Shown here one piece after another: positions 1-7,583 of a stretch of 64,000 nucleotides of DNA. Origin of the DNA: Drancourtella massiliensis (GTDB taxonomy: Bacteria > Bacillota > Clostridia > Lachnospirales > Lachnospiraceae); NCBI RefSeq assembly GCF_016900655.1, contig NZ_JACJKH010000003.1, positions 121,687 through 185,686 on the forward strand, written 5' to 3'. Position 1 is the first letter of the stretch. Each line of letters opens with the position of its first letter. The notes under the pieces are model-generated. The model was not told where the DNA came from. It searched no databases and worked only from the letters and a program-made list of their open reading frames with translations. The translations under genes were made by a program, and so were the position numbers.

Positions 1-833
1 CGGGAAAGCAGGAATGTACGCGCATTAAGTACACCGATAATGTCGTGGAGATCATTCTGGTATACAGGGTAACGGGAAGTACCGGATTCCGTAATAAGCT
101 GCGTGATTTCTTCATCGGTAGCATCCGCTGAGATGGCGATGATCTCAGATTCATGTGTCATACAGTTCCGGACAATGGTGTCATTAAATTCCAGCACATT
201 CTGGATCCATTCTTTCTCATCGCTGTCAATTGATCCGTTCTCTTCTCCGAGCTCTACCATGAGACGAATCTCATCCTCCGTTACGGTCTCTTCTTCCGCT
301 TCCGTCTTCATACCAAACATCTTCAGTACAAGATTGGTAGAAAGAGAAAGAAAGGCAACTGCCGGCTTCATAATCAGAGCAACAAAAGAAACTACACGAT
401 AGACAAATTTTGCTACAGCAAAGGATTTCTGCATGGCAATCCGTTTTGGAACCAGTTCACCGAAAATCAGTGTGAAATAGGAAAGAATAATGGTGATCAC
501 GATAACGGAGAGTGTATCCAGTACTGAGACCGGGAGAGAATGAAATCCCAGGTCTTTGTATACCCAGTCTACCAGATAGCCGGAAAAGTTGTCCGCGGCA
601 AACGCACTGCCGAGGAATCCTGCCAATGTAATTCCGATCTGGATGGTTGAGAGAAATCCGGAAGGCTCTTCCACCAGTTTCAGAAGACGGGCACAGGTTT
701 TATCGCCGTCCTCCGCCGATTTCCGAAGTTTGGAGGCATTCAGTGAGATCACTGCGATCTCCGCCGCCGCAAAAAATGCATTTAAAAAGATAAGAATGAC
801 CTGCAGCAAAAGCTGGGGTAATATAGAATTCAT
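1..833 (-). CDS. HlyC/CorC family (DUF21/CNNM-type) membrane protein, 3' end outside window
   Basis: The minus-strand reading frame begins at the ATG at 833, behind an AAAGGAGAA ribosome binding site at 841-849. It runs off the left edge of the window. The N-terminus has hydrophobic segments typical of the DUF21 domain: a first helix ending in FFAAAEIAVIS, then a GFLGSAFAADNFSGYL region, then an IFGELVPKRIA motif that is diagnostic for the family. The start of the CBS-pair region follows (SRYPVYQND-type sequence near the window edge). Family members are thought to move or control Mg2+ or other divalent cations. The C-terminal CorC_HlyC domain lies outside the window. The gene has its own promoter and a 270-nt leader (834-1137). 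The family call is firm; the transported ion is not determined. Confidence 0.9.
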   Translation of the reverse strand, partial: MNSILPQLLLQVILIFLNAFFAAAEIAVISLNASKLRKSAEDGDKTCARLLKLVEEPSGFLSTIQIGITLAGFLGSAFAADNFSGYLVDWVYKDLGFHSLPVSVLDTLSVIVITIILSYFTLIFGELVPKRIAMQKSFAVAKFVYRVVSFVALIMKPAVAFLSLSTNLVLKMFGMKTEAEEETVTEDEIRLMVELGEENGSIDSDEKEWIQNVLEFNDTIVRNCMTHESEIIAISADATDEEITQLITESGTSRYPVYQNDLHDIIGVLNARTFLLS

Positions 834-909
834 AAATCAGTTCTCCTTTATTCATCATATTATTTGTAAAAATGTAAAAGCTTCAAATGCCGGTAAAATA
901 CAGGCGCTG

Positions 910-1050
910 TCATAGCCGAAGCCGGATAAAAAAACACAAAAAGGCATAGCCTGTTGTTTCATGAAACGACAGACTATACCTCATATCCGGATTTATGTTC
1001 ATTTTTACAAAATTATGATGCTCAGAATCACCGTCGCTTGAGTCGTCCAT
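910..1050 (-). other. Possible acidic leader ORF (46 aa) upstream of CorC-like gene
   Basis: Between the promoter at 1109-1137 and the CorC-like gene, an ATG at 1050 opens a 46-codon frame ending at 910. It begins MDDSSDGDSEHH, so acidic residues are concentrated at its start. The frame runs through the leader hairpin at 942-981. The only Shine-Dalgarno-like run (AAAGG, about 1066-1070) is about 15 nt upstream, which is too far for efficient initiation. An alternative ATG at 1065 is too close to it. Translation is therefore uncertain and the stretch may act as RNA only. Acidic nascent chains act as Mg2+-sensing leaders in the enterobacterial mgtL case; applying that here is inference. Confidence 0.3.
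942..981 (-). terminator. Leader terminator/attenuator hairpin before CorC-like gene
   Basis: Two 19-nt arms pair almost completely on the minus strand and are followed by a T-rich run (T5-GTG-T7, 941 down to 927). Several pairs are G-U on the minus-strand RNA but would be A-C mismatches on the plus strand, so the structure is selected for minus-strand transcription. It lies inside the 270-nt leader, about 95 nt before the start codon, as expected for a transcription attenuator. Confidence 0.75.
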
Positions 1051-1108
1051 AAAAATGTAATACATCCTTTCTGAAAATAATCATCTGTTACTGACAGATG
1101 TCGAGATG

Positions 1109-1137
1109 ATTATATAGGATGGCGGTGAAAATGTCAA
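1109..1137 (-). promoter_or_regulatory. Promoter of the CorC-like gene
   Basis: On the minus strand, TTGACA (1132-1137) is separated by exactly 17 bp from TATAAT (1109-1114), a consensus sigma-A promoter. Transcription would start near 1102, giving a leader of about 270 nt before the ATG at 833. The 5' end of that RNA can fold into a small hairpin (CATCTGT/ACAGATG). The remaining noncoding interval 834-1195 holds only this promoter, the leader ORF and the hairpin. Confidence 0.8.
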
Positions 1138-1195
1138 TAGCGCAGTCTGAGAGTTCTCATACGACGCGTATCCGGAACCGGTTCAGGTTCAGGCA

Positions 1196-2851
1196 TCAGG
1201 AAACCCGACCGGACATTTCATAGACCTTTTCGGCAGCCGCCATGGTGGACTCGCGGTGGGAGACGATGACGATTGTTTTGTCCCGGCCCAGATCTTTGAG
1301 AGATCTCAGAATGATGCTTTCGTTGAGGGAATCCAGGTTGCTGGTAGGCTCGTCCAGAAGGATGAGCGGAGCATCGTGGAGAAAGGCTCTTGCCACCCCG
1401 ATCCTCTGCTTTTCTCCGCCGGAGAGAGTATCTCCGAGTTCTCCGACCATGGTGTCATATCCATTCGGAAGGCTCATGATAAACTCATGGAGAGATGCCT
1501 TTTTCGCGGCTTCCTCGATTTCAGCCCGGGACGCGCCCGGCTTTGCGACCGCGATATTGTTGGCAATGGAATCGTGGAAGAGGCTTGTCTCCTGAGTGAC
1601 ATAACTTTCCATATCCCAGAGGTCTTTCGTGTTGATCGAAGCAAGCTTTCGTCCGCCGATCTGGATGGAACCGCTGTCCGTATCATAAAAGCGCATCAGA
1701 AGTTTGAGAAGCGTGGATTTTCCGGAACCGCTCTTTCCATGCAGACCGATCCGGCTTCCCTTTGGTATGGAAATGGAATAATCGGTGAGGATCTGTTCCT
1801 CCTCGTACGCAAAGGAAAGATTCTGACATTCGACAGACCCGAATTCAGACGGTTCTTTTCCGGTGACTTCTTCAATTTCCGGTTCTTCTTCCAGAAGAGA
1901 CAGAACACGTTCGCCGCTTGCAAGTGTCTGCATCAGATTATTGGAAAGTCCGGACAGCGCCACGACCGGGCCAAAGGAGCCCATCATCAGAATCGTACAC
2001 AGAAAAGCGCCTTCCATATCCATCCGGCCTTCCATGCACATCCATGCGCATAAGAAGAGCATCCCGAAAGAAAAGAACAGGATGAGGAGACTTGTCAGTC
2101 CTCTCTGGTTTCCTTCCAGTTCTTTCATCACAGTCTGTTTCCGGTTGAGTTCCCTGCTCCGCGCTTCCAGTTCTTCCATCCGTTCTTTGCCGCAGCCGTA
2201 CTGGATTGTTTCATCCAGTCCCCGAAGGCTGTCCAGAACAAAACTGTTCAGCTCACCGAATTCATTCCGGAATGCCATTCCGGATCCGGCACCTTTCCGT
2301 GAATTCCACACCGGAATGAGAACGCCGACTGCCACATAGCCGCACAGCGCAAAGATTCCTGCCGGGATGCTGTAGTGGAAGAAAAAGGCTTCCATGATCA
2401 GACAGGTCAGCACAGCAATGGCAATCGGGGAAATGGTGTGGGCATAAAACACTTCCAGAAGTTCAATGTCCGTCGTCAGGATGGAAATCAGGTTTCCTTT
2501 ATCCTTCCCGTCCAGCTTTGCCGGACAGAGACGGCGGAGGGCGGCAAAGACCTTATGACGGATCAGCGCCAGCAGCTTGAACGCGATATAGTGGTTGCAT
2601 GCCTGTTCACCGTAGTGGAGAATGCCTCTGAGAATGGCAGCAGCCCCAAGGCAGAGAAACAGAAATCTCAGTGAAAATCCACCCATCAGGCCGGAAAGCT
2701 TCAGAATTCCTGCGCCGGCCATGACCGTAAGGAAAATGGCGCACAGATAGCCGGCCACGCCCAGAAGGATGGCCGCAAGCATGACATGGAGCAGAGGACG
2801 TACGAGTCCGATCAGCTGTCCCATGATTTTGATTCCGCTTCGTCGTTTCAT
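1196..2851 (-). CDS. ABC transporter, fused membrane and ATPase domains (CydC-like)
   Basis: This 551-aa half-transporter has an N-terminal exporter-type membrane domain (about residues 15-300, several hydrophobic segments). A nucleotide-binding domain follows: Walker A GKSGSGKST near residue 370, signature LSGGEKQRIGVARAFL, Walker B LILLDEPTS and H-loop VSHRES. Its start overlaps the stop of the preceding half-transporter by 4 bp (ATGA), so the two are translationally coupled and presumably form a heterodimer. The pair resembles CydD/CydC exporters, which export cysteine or glutathione in other bacteria. The substrate here is unknown. It is the last gene of a four-gene operon with YbaN and YgbA homologues. 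Confidence 0.9.
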   Translation of the reverse strand: MKRRSGIKIMGQLIGLVRPLLHVMLAAILLGVAGYLCAIFLTVMAGAGILKLSGLMGGFSLRFLFLCLGAAAILRGILHYGEQACNHYIAFKLLALIRHKVFAALRRLCPAKLDGKDKGNLISILTTDIELLEVFYAHTISPIAIAVLTCLIMEAFFFHYSIPAGIFALCGYVAVGVLIPVWNSRKGAGSGMAFRNEFGELNSFVLDSLRGLDETIQYGCGKERMEELEARSRELNRKQTVMKELEGNQRGLTSLLILFFSFGMLFLCAWMCMEGRMDMEGAFLCTILMMGSFGPVVALSGLSNNLMQTLASGERVLSLLEEEPEIEEVTGKEPSEFGSVECQNLSFAYEEEQILTDYSISIPKGSRIGLHGKSGSGKSTLLKLLMRFYDTDSGSIQIGGRKLASINTKDLWDMESYVTQETSLFHDSIANNIAVAKPGASRAEIEEAAKKASLHEFIMSLPNGYDTMVGELGDTLSGGEKQRIGVARAFLHDAPLILLDEPTSNLDSLNESIILRSLKDLGRDKTIVIVSHRESTMAAAEKVYEMSGRVS

Positions 2852-4581
2852 GATTCAATCCCCCTTATCCTGCATAAATCCTGCTGTTTTTTGAACATGG
2901 CCGCATAACTGCCGTTTTGCAGCATCAGCTCTTCGTGCGTACCGCTCTCGGAGATTTCCCCTTTTTCCATCATGTAGATACAGTCGGATGCCGTCACATT
3001 GGCCAGACGGTGGGAAATAAAGAGAATGGTCTTTGTCTTTGCGAGTTCCCGGACCACTTCCATGATCTGGTCTTCACTTTCTACATCAATATTCGACGCC
3101 GCTTCGTCGAGAATATACATTGGCGTATCATGGAGAAGGGCTCGTGCAATGGCAAGACGCTGTCTCTGACCGCCGGAGAAATTGCTTCCCTGCTCCCCGA
3201 GCACCGTATCCAGTCCGTTCTGGTTTTCCAGAAATTCCAGAAGACGCACTTTCTGAAGCGCATCCTTCATCTCGGAATCGGACGCATCAGGATTTCCCAT
3301 CCGGAGATTGTCCCGGACCGTTCCTTTAAAGAGATAACTGTTGTGGCGGATCAAGGTGACGGCATGCATCAGATTCTCCTCACGGATTTCGGATACCGGA
3401 ATTCCGTTGATCCGGATCCGACCGCGGAAGTTCCGGATCTTCCCGGTCAGAAGAGCGGCGGCAGTACTTTTTCCACAGCCGGAAACACCGACAAGGGAGA
3501 TAAAGCTGCCTGCCGGAATGGTCAGGGAAATATCCTTTAATACCGGTTTCTCTTTTTCATAGGAAAATTCTACGTGGTCAAAGGATGCCTGTACCGGACC
3601 GGCCTCCAGATGTTTTGTTCCGCTCTGTCCTTCCTCCAGATCCAGAATCCGGAAAATCTTGTCACTTGCCGACATTCCGTTCATGGCAATGTGGAAGAAG
3701 GAACCAAGGAGCCGGAGAGGAATGAAAAATTCCGATGCCAGAAGGATAATGGTAAATGCTCCGGCAAAGCTGACTCTGCCATCCGCGTATTCCAGCACGG
3801 TGACGATCATTCCGATGGCTGCGCCGCCGTAGGCGACAAGATCCATCACACTGACAGAATTCAGCTGCATGGTCAGTACCTTCATGGTAATCTTGCGGAA
3901 GCGTTCGGCCTCCTCGTCCATCTCACGGGCTTTCATCCCGTCTGCCTGATAGATTTTCAGAGTTGTCAGTCCCTGCAGATTCTCCAGAAAACTGTCGCCG
4001 AGCTCCGTGTAGATTCCCCAGTATTTATTCAGCAGTTTTTTGGCAAATTTCTGCACCGCCACAATGGATACCGGAATCAGCGGCACACAGATCAGAAGAA
4101 TGAGGCTTGCCTTTAGGCTGACAGGAGCCAGCACAAGAAACAGTGTGACCGGAGCCAGAAGGCTGTAAAACAACTGCGGAAGATATTTTCCATAGTAGAT
4201 CTCCAACTGTTCCACTCCTTCTGTGGTTACCTGTACGACCTCGGAAGTCGGTACCTTTTCTTTATACGATGCACCGATCCGCAGAAGTTTTTCATAAATC
4301 TGGCGGCGCAGCACAAGCTTGACATCGGAACTTGCCCTGCCCGAAGCGATGGCGGCCATTTTTTCGCAGCCGAAGCGGACAAGAAGCGAAAGAACCGCAA
4401 TGACGGTGGTCCGGGTCCAGATTCCCTGATTCAGTGTGCCGTCCATCAGACTTTGCAGAAACGTACCTGCCGCAAAGATGGCCGCGATCTGAAACAAAAG
4501 AGCGATCCACTGCCAGAGAATATTCTGGATAATATATTTTTCAGATCCCTTCAAAAGCTTCATGAGCCTTGTCTTGATCAT
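2848..4581 (-). CDS. ABC transporter, fused membrane and ATPase domains (CydD-like)
   Basis: This 577-aa protein has an ABC exporter membrane domain (about residues 15-310) followed by an ATPase domain. Walker A GVSGCGKST is near residue 364, with signature FSGGQRQRLAIARALL, Walker B MYILDEAAS and H-loop ISHR. Walker B carries A where most exporters have P (DEAAS rather than DEPTS). It is the upstream partner of the half-transporter at 1196-2851, with which it overlaps by 4 bp. It starts directly after the stop of the YgbA-like gene. The gene pair is often labelled amino-acid or thiol exporter, but no substrate can be read from the sequence. Confidence 0.9.
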   Translation of the reverse strand: MIKTRLMKLLKGSEKYIIQNILWQWIALLFQIAAIFAAGTFLQSLMDGTLNQGIWTRTTVIAVLSLLVRFGCEKMAAIASGRASSDVKLVLRRQIYEKLLRIGASYKEKVPTSEVVQVTTEGVEQLEIYYGKYLPQLFYSLLAPVTLFLVLAPVSLKASLILLICVPLIPVSIVAVQKFAKKLLNKYWGIYTELGDSFLENLQGLTTLKIYQADGMKAREMDEEAERFRKITMKVLTMQLNSVSVMDLVAYGGAAIGMIVTVLEYADGRVSFAGAFTIILLASEFFIPLRLLGSFFHIAMNGMSASDKIFRILDLEEGQSGTKHLEAGPVQASFDHVEFSYEKEKPVLKDISLTIPAGSFISLVGVSGCGKSTAAALLTGKIRNFRGRIRINGIPVSEIREENLMHAVTLIRHNSYLFKGTVRDNLRMGNPDASDSEMKDALQKVRLLEFLENQNGLDTVLGEQGSNFSGGQRQRLAIARALLHDTPMYILDEAASNIDVESEDQIMEVVRELAKTKTILFISHRLANVTASDCIYMMEKGEISESGTHEELMLQNGSYAAMFKKQQDLCRIRGIES

Positions 4582-4582
4582 A

Positions 4583-4936
4583 TCATTGTTCTCCTTTTAG
4601 TTTTTTCTTTTCTTTTATCGAGCAGATCATGTGATCCACTGCCATAACGGGATGGTGCAGCAGCATCCTTGGACCGGAAAACCGCATGACTTCCCGGATC
4701 CGTTCCCGCATTTCCGGGCGGTAGCAATGCACGCGGCAGTTGCTGCAAAAGGTTTTTGATTCCATGAACGGACAATGGTCCGAGCGAAGGTGCGAGTAGG
4801 AACGAAGCTCCAGACATTCTGGGCAGAGCTGTTCCTTTGCTGTATGATGCTTTTTACGGCAGTAGAGAGCGATCATCAGATCGACGACCTGCTTTTCACG
4901 CTCTCTTTTGTCTGCCGTGCTGAGATTCTTCCTCAT
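4583..4936 (-). CDS. YgbA-like protein (nitrous oxide-stimulated promoter family)
   Basis: This 117-aa cytoplasmic protein is rich in Cys and His: CRKKHH, LCPECLELRSY, HCPFMESKTFCSNCRVHCY and HHPVMAVDHM. That pattern matches the family called nitrous oxide-stimulated promoter, whose E. coli member YgbA belongs to the NsrR nitric-oxide regulon. The Cys/His layout suggests a metal or iron-sulfur site. It overlaps the YbaN gene by 4 bp and abuts the first ABC gene, so it is translated from the same mRNA. The context suggests a role in metal, heme or nitrosative stress handling together with the ABC pair; this is inference. Confidence 0.85.
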   Translation of the reverse strand: MRKNLSTADKREREKQVVDLMIALYCRKKHHTAKEQLCPECLELRSYSHLRSDHCPFMESKTFCSNCRVHCYRPEMRERIREVMRFSGPRMLLHHPVMAVDHMICSIKEKKKLKGEQ

Positions 4937-5322
4937 GACTGCTCACCCTGCGGGATAGTACGGATTTTTGTAAAAAAGTAGGTGTATTTAAAGAGGATCA
5001 GGAAAACGATGAAAAGTCTGCCCGGCAGATTTGACATCATGTACATGGCGATCAGAAGCATGGCAGAAGCCGGAAGCAGAATACAGAGCTTCGTCTTCAA
5101 CGTCATGGCCCGTTCCTTTACAAAACTGTCCAGATGATTCTGGTACAGACGTGTTCCCATAAACCAGCGGTGGAACCGTTCGGAGCCTTTTGCAAAACAA
5201 AAAGAGGCTACCAGAAGAAACGGTGTGGTCGGCAGTACCGGAAGTACGACGCCCACAGCGCCGAGAGCGAGTGACAAAAAGGCTGCGATCAGCCACAAAA
5301 AGCGAAAAGGATTTCGTTTCAT
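4933..5322 (-). CDS. YbaN family protein (DUF454), inner membrane
   Basis: The 129-aa product has the DUF454 hallmark near the N-terminus (GVVLPVLPTTPFLLVASFCFAKGS), a middle segment with FHRWF and NHLDSF, and two more C-terminal hydrophobic segments. This fits a small membrane protein with three or four helices. It is the first gene of the YbaN-YgbA-ABC-ABC operon, with a good ribosome binding site (AGGAGG) before the ATG at 5322. The function of the family is unknown. A promoter and an operator-like palindrome lie just upstream. Confidence 0.88.
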   Translation of the reverse strand: MKRNPFRFLWLIAAFLSLALGAVGVVLPVLPTTPFLLVASFCFAKGSERFHRWFMGTRLYQNHLDSFVKERAMTLKTKLCILLPASAMLLIAMYMMSNLPGRLFIVFLILFKYTYFFTKIRTIPQGEQS

Positions 5323-5345
5323 AAATACCTCCTGATTTACTTGGT

Positions 5346-5402
5346 GGATAGTCTCGACTAACTTGCGAACCTATCCTAGCATAGGAGGCAAGAGGATTTC
5401 AA
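5346..5402 (-). promoter_or_regulatory. Promoter and candidate operator of the YbaN-YgbA-ABC operon
   Basis: The minus strand carries TTGAAA (5397-5402), 18 bp, TAGGAT (5373-5378). Just downstream of the -10 lies GGATAG-N6-CTAACT (5346-5363). It matches the palindrome GGTTAG-N6-CTAACC at 6348-6365 in front of the HTH regulator gene. A repressor bound here would block transcription. The shared motif suggests that the adjacent regulator controls both transcription units. Confidence 0.6.
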
Positions 5403-5410
5403 GCAAAAAA

Positions 5411-5496
5411 AATGTTCCGGGGACGGAACATTTTGGAAAAGGACCCGGAAAACAGTCTGTTTTCTGCGGGTCCTGATTGTTCCGCCCCTGGAACAA
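5411..5496. repeat. Nested long inverted repeat, REP/REPIN-like, also a terminator
   Basis: Two short palindromes, AATGTTCCG-N4-CGGAACATT (5411-5432) and TTGTTCC-N6-GGAACAA (5477-5496), flank a third hairpin with arms AGGACCCG and CGGGTCCT. The outer palindromes are also near complements of each other, so the whole 86-bp block folds as one large hairpin. Sequences with GTTCCGTCCCC-like cores recur as intergenic repeats in Firmicutes. On the minus strand the last palindrome is followed by T8, so it also serves as terminator for the regulator gene ending at 5505. Confidence 0.6.
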
Positions 5497-5504
5497 AGGG
5501 CTGT

Positions 5505-6329
5505 TTATTTAAAAATCATGATCATTCGAGCGCGGCTCTTTGGCATATGCATTGGTCCGACAGAGCAGGTAAACTCCATCTCCACACTGGCCTGCAGGAT
5601 CCGCTCCTCCTCCCGGTAAAAGAAATCCAGAGGCTGGATCGGAAAGACAAATGCATCCTCCCGGCGTCCGCATGGCCGGGAAACGCCGTGGATGAGACAG
5701 GAGAGGCTGTCCACCTGCCCACGCATCCGCATACCGCGGACACGGGAATCCTGTTCCACCTCCCGGATTTTCAAAAAGACCTCGCCTTTTCCTTCCTGAA
5801 TCCGGAGCAGCCCGGGATGGAAAAAACCCTGATCCGCCATGGAAAGCTGTGCTTCTTCTTTCCCTGATTTGTAGATAGAAAAGGCGAATTCGTACTCCCC
5901 GTCCGGAAGCTGGAAGCAGAGCCGGTCTCCCGGAATTTCAGTAACAGATTTCAGGGAAGCAAAGAAAATGGAAAGACGGTGCCGGGAATACAGTTTTTTT
6001 CGGGTGTCCGTCGAAAGCGCACAGACAGTCCGTCTGGCTTCCGCTTCTAACAGGTCACCCTGCAGAAAAATCTCCGACTGTAACCATTCTTTCATCTGGT
6101 CAACTTCCTGCCGGAGAGCACGGGCTGCCTTTTCGCCGTCAGGGGATAACATCGTTTTCCCAGGTTCCGCCACGTAGCCCATCTCAAAAAAGGCACCCAA
6201 TGTCCGGCTGAACGTGGATTTGGCAACACCGCAGGCTTTTGCAGCCGCAGTTACGGATAAAGGCTGGTCTTTCCTTTCATATAAAAAGAGCAGATATTTG
6301 ATTTTTTCTTCTGCCAGATCTCTGGTCAT
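5505..6329 (-). CDS. HTH transcriptional regulator, putative repressor of the YbaN-YgbA-ABC operon
   Basis: This 274-aa protein has an N-terminal winged helix-turn-helix (about residues 5-65: LSVTAAAKACGVAKSTFSRTLGAFFEMGYV, then a GEKA wing), similar in layout to MarR or DtxR N-termini. The roughly 200-residue C-terminal part is not a family I recognise and may sense a ligand. A perfect palindrome (6344-6369) lies directly upstream of its start, and a related site lies at the operon promoter 5346-5363. That supports autoregulation and control of the neighbouring operon. The gene is transcribed in the same direction as that operon and is separated from it by the long inverted repeat. Confidence 0.75.
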   Translation of the reverse strand: MTRDLAEEKIKYLLFLYERKDQPLSVTAAAKACGVAKSTFSRTLGAFFEMGYVAEPGKTMLSPDGEKAARALRQEVDQMKEWLQSEIFLQGDLLEAEARRTVCALSTDTRKKLYSRHRLSIFFASLKSVTEIPGDRLCFQLPDGEYEFAFSIYKSGKEEAQLSMADQGFFHPGLLRIQEGKGEVFLKIREVEQDSRVRGMRMRGQVDSLSCLIHGVSRPCGRREDAFVFPIQPLDFFYREEERILQASVEMEFTCSVGPMHMPKSRARMIMIFK

Positions 6330-6343
6330 GCCGTTTCACCTCA

Positions 6344-6369
6344 TTTTGGTTAGCAATATCTAACCAAAA
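6344..6369. promoter_or_regulatory. Perfect palindromic operator upstream of the HTH regulator
   Basis: TTTTGGTTAG (6344-6353), 6 bp, CTAACCAAAA (6360-6369): a perfect 10-bp inverted repeat 15 bp before the start codon of the regulator (6329). Its core GGTTAG-N6-CTAACC recurs with two changes at 5346-5363. The spacing and symmetry are as expected for a dimeric HTH repressor site overlapping its own promoter. Confidence 0.7.
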
Positions 6370-6429
6370 CAGTAGCATTGAAACGACCGGATGTCAATTC
6401 TTTTTTGCCCGAAAGCAACATACTGTGGA

Positions 6430-6771
6430 CTATGACATCATTACAAGCCGGGCTACGGCAATTGGATCATCCTCAGAGAAGCCCTGAGCACAGTATAAAA
6501 TCGTGTGGACATAGTCTGCCTCCAAAGACAGTGCAAGTGCGATCTCTTCTACAGATTTTCCTGCTCCATAGACAGAAAGAACCTGTTGAACATCAGAAAT
6601 GGTTCTGGCAAGCGCCGGATCTTGAGTCTCATCTGAACTAGCGGATGGAATTTCGTCTTCAGGGAGCATGAAATCTTCCAGTTTCAGCTCTTTATTCTCC
6701 TCGTTTTCCTTGTAATATTCTTCGGACAGCTCCCAGTCCGTCATATCAAATGAATTTTCTTTGTCAGCCAT
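6430..6771 (-). CDS. Acidic hypothetical protein, 113 aa
   Basis: The start is placed at the ATG at 6771 because AAGGAGG (6779-6785) precedes it at the right distance; the frame is open further upstream but without a better site. The product is strongly acidic in its first half (many E and D residues). It has a short helical C-terminal part with SVEEIALALSLEADYVHTIL, which looks like a helix-turn-helix-type segment. No family is recognised. It is divergently transcribed from the phosphoesterase at 6849. Confidence 0.7.
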   Translation of the reverse strand: MADKENSFDMTDWELSEEYYKENEENKELKLEDFMLPEDEIPSASSDETQDPALARTISDVQQVLSVYGAGKSVEEIALALSLEADYVHTILYCAQGFSEDDPIAVARLVMMS

Positions 6772-6848
6772 GGAAAAACCTCCTTTAAAAATAGGTGACT
6801 TTATTGTAATATGAACAACAGAAGAGTGCAAGGAAAAGAGGCGATACG

Positions 6849-7523
6849 ATGAGGTATTACATTGCGGACTGCCACTTTTTCCATCGGGGACTGAATGAAA
6901 AGATGGACAAGAGAGGTTTTGCGGATGTGGAAGAGATGAATGAATATATGATCCGGAAATGGAACAAGAAAGTACGTCCGAAGGACGAGGTTGTCATTCT
7001 GGGAGATTTCTCCATGGAAAAAGGAGAACGGACTAATGAGATTCTGCGGAGACTTCACGGAAGGCTGTATCTGATCGAAGGAAATCACGATTATTATCTG
7101 AAGGATTCCGACTTTGAACGAGAACGTTTCGTATGGATCCGGCCTTACGCGGAGATGAAAGACAACAAACGGAAAGTCATTCTCTGCCATTATCCGGTCT
7201 TCTGCTATCACGGACAGTACAGGAAAGACCAGGAAGGAAACGCGCGTACCTACATGATGTACGGCCATGTCCATGACAGCTTTGATGAAGTACTGGTATC
7301 CCGATTTGTCCGGGAAACCGGGGAGACAAAAAGGGTCAATATGTACACAAAAGAGGAGGAGACGATTCCGTGCAACATGCTGAACTGCTTCTGCATGTAT
7401 TCCGACTACGAACCTCTCTCTCTGGACGAATGGATAGAACATAACAGAAACAGGAGGGCAAAACAGGGAGGCAGCGAGGAAACCGCACAAGGGGATGGCG
7501 CGCCGGAAAAAAGAATGGTATAG
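6849..7523 (+). CDS. Calcineurin-like metallophosphoesterase, 224 aa
   Basis: The protein shows all metal-binding motifs of the superfamily: ADCHFFHRG (D-x-H near residue 6), GDFS (near 58), GNHDYY (near 78), CHYP (near 117) and GHVHD (near 141). The compact length fits the small cytosolic phosphoesterase group that acts on nucleotides or phosphoesters. It is followed after 60 bp by an unrelated hypothetical gene on the same strand. The substrate cannot be deduced. Confidence 0.88.
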   Translation: MRYYIADCHFFHRGLNEKMDKRGFADVEEMNEYMIRKWNKKVRPKDEVVILGDFSMEKGERTNEILRRLHGRLYLIEGNHDYYLKDSDFERERFVWIRPYAEMKDNKRKVILCHYPVFCYHGQYRKDQEGNARTYMMYGHVHDSFDEVLVSRFVRETGETKRVNMYTKEEETIPCNMLNCFCMYSDYEPLSLDEWIEHNRNRRAKQGGSEETAQGDGAPEKRMV

Positions 7524-7583
7524 TAAATGAGGAAGACAACGAAAATCAAGCGATCAGAAAGCAGCAGACGGAGGAAAAAAACG

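Noticed and set aside
834..1137. Known M-box or manganese riboswitch
   Set aside because: The conserved cores of those classes are not recognisable in the leader.
1256..2053. 265-aa plus-strand ORF
   Set aside because: It lies antisense within the ABC transporter gene and has no site or family; a shadow frame.
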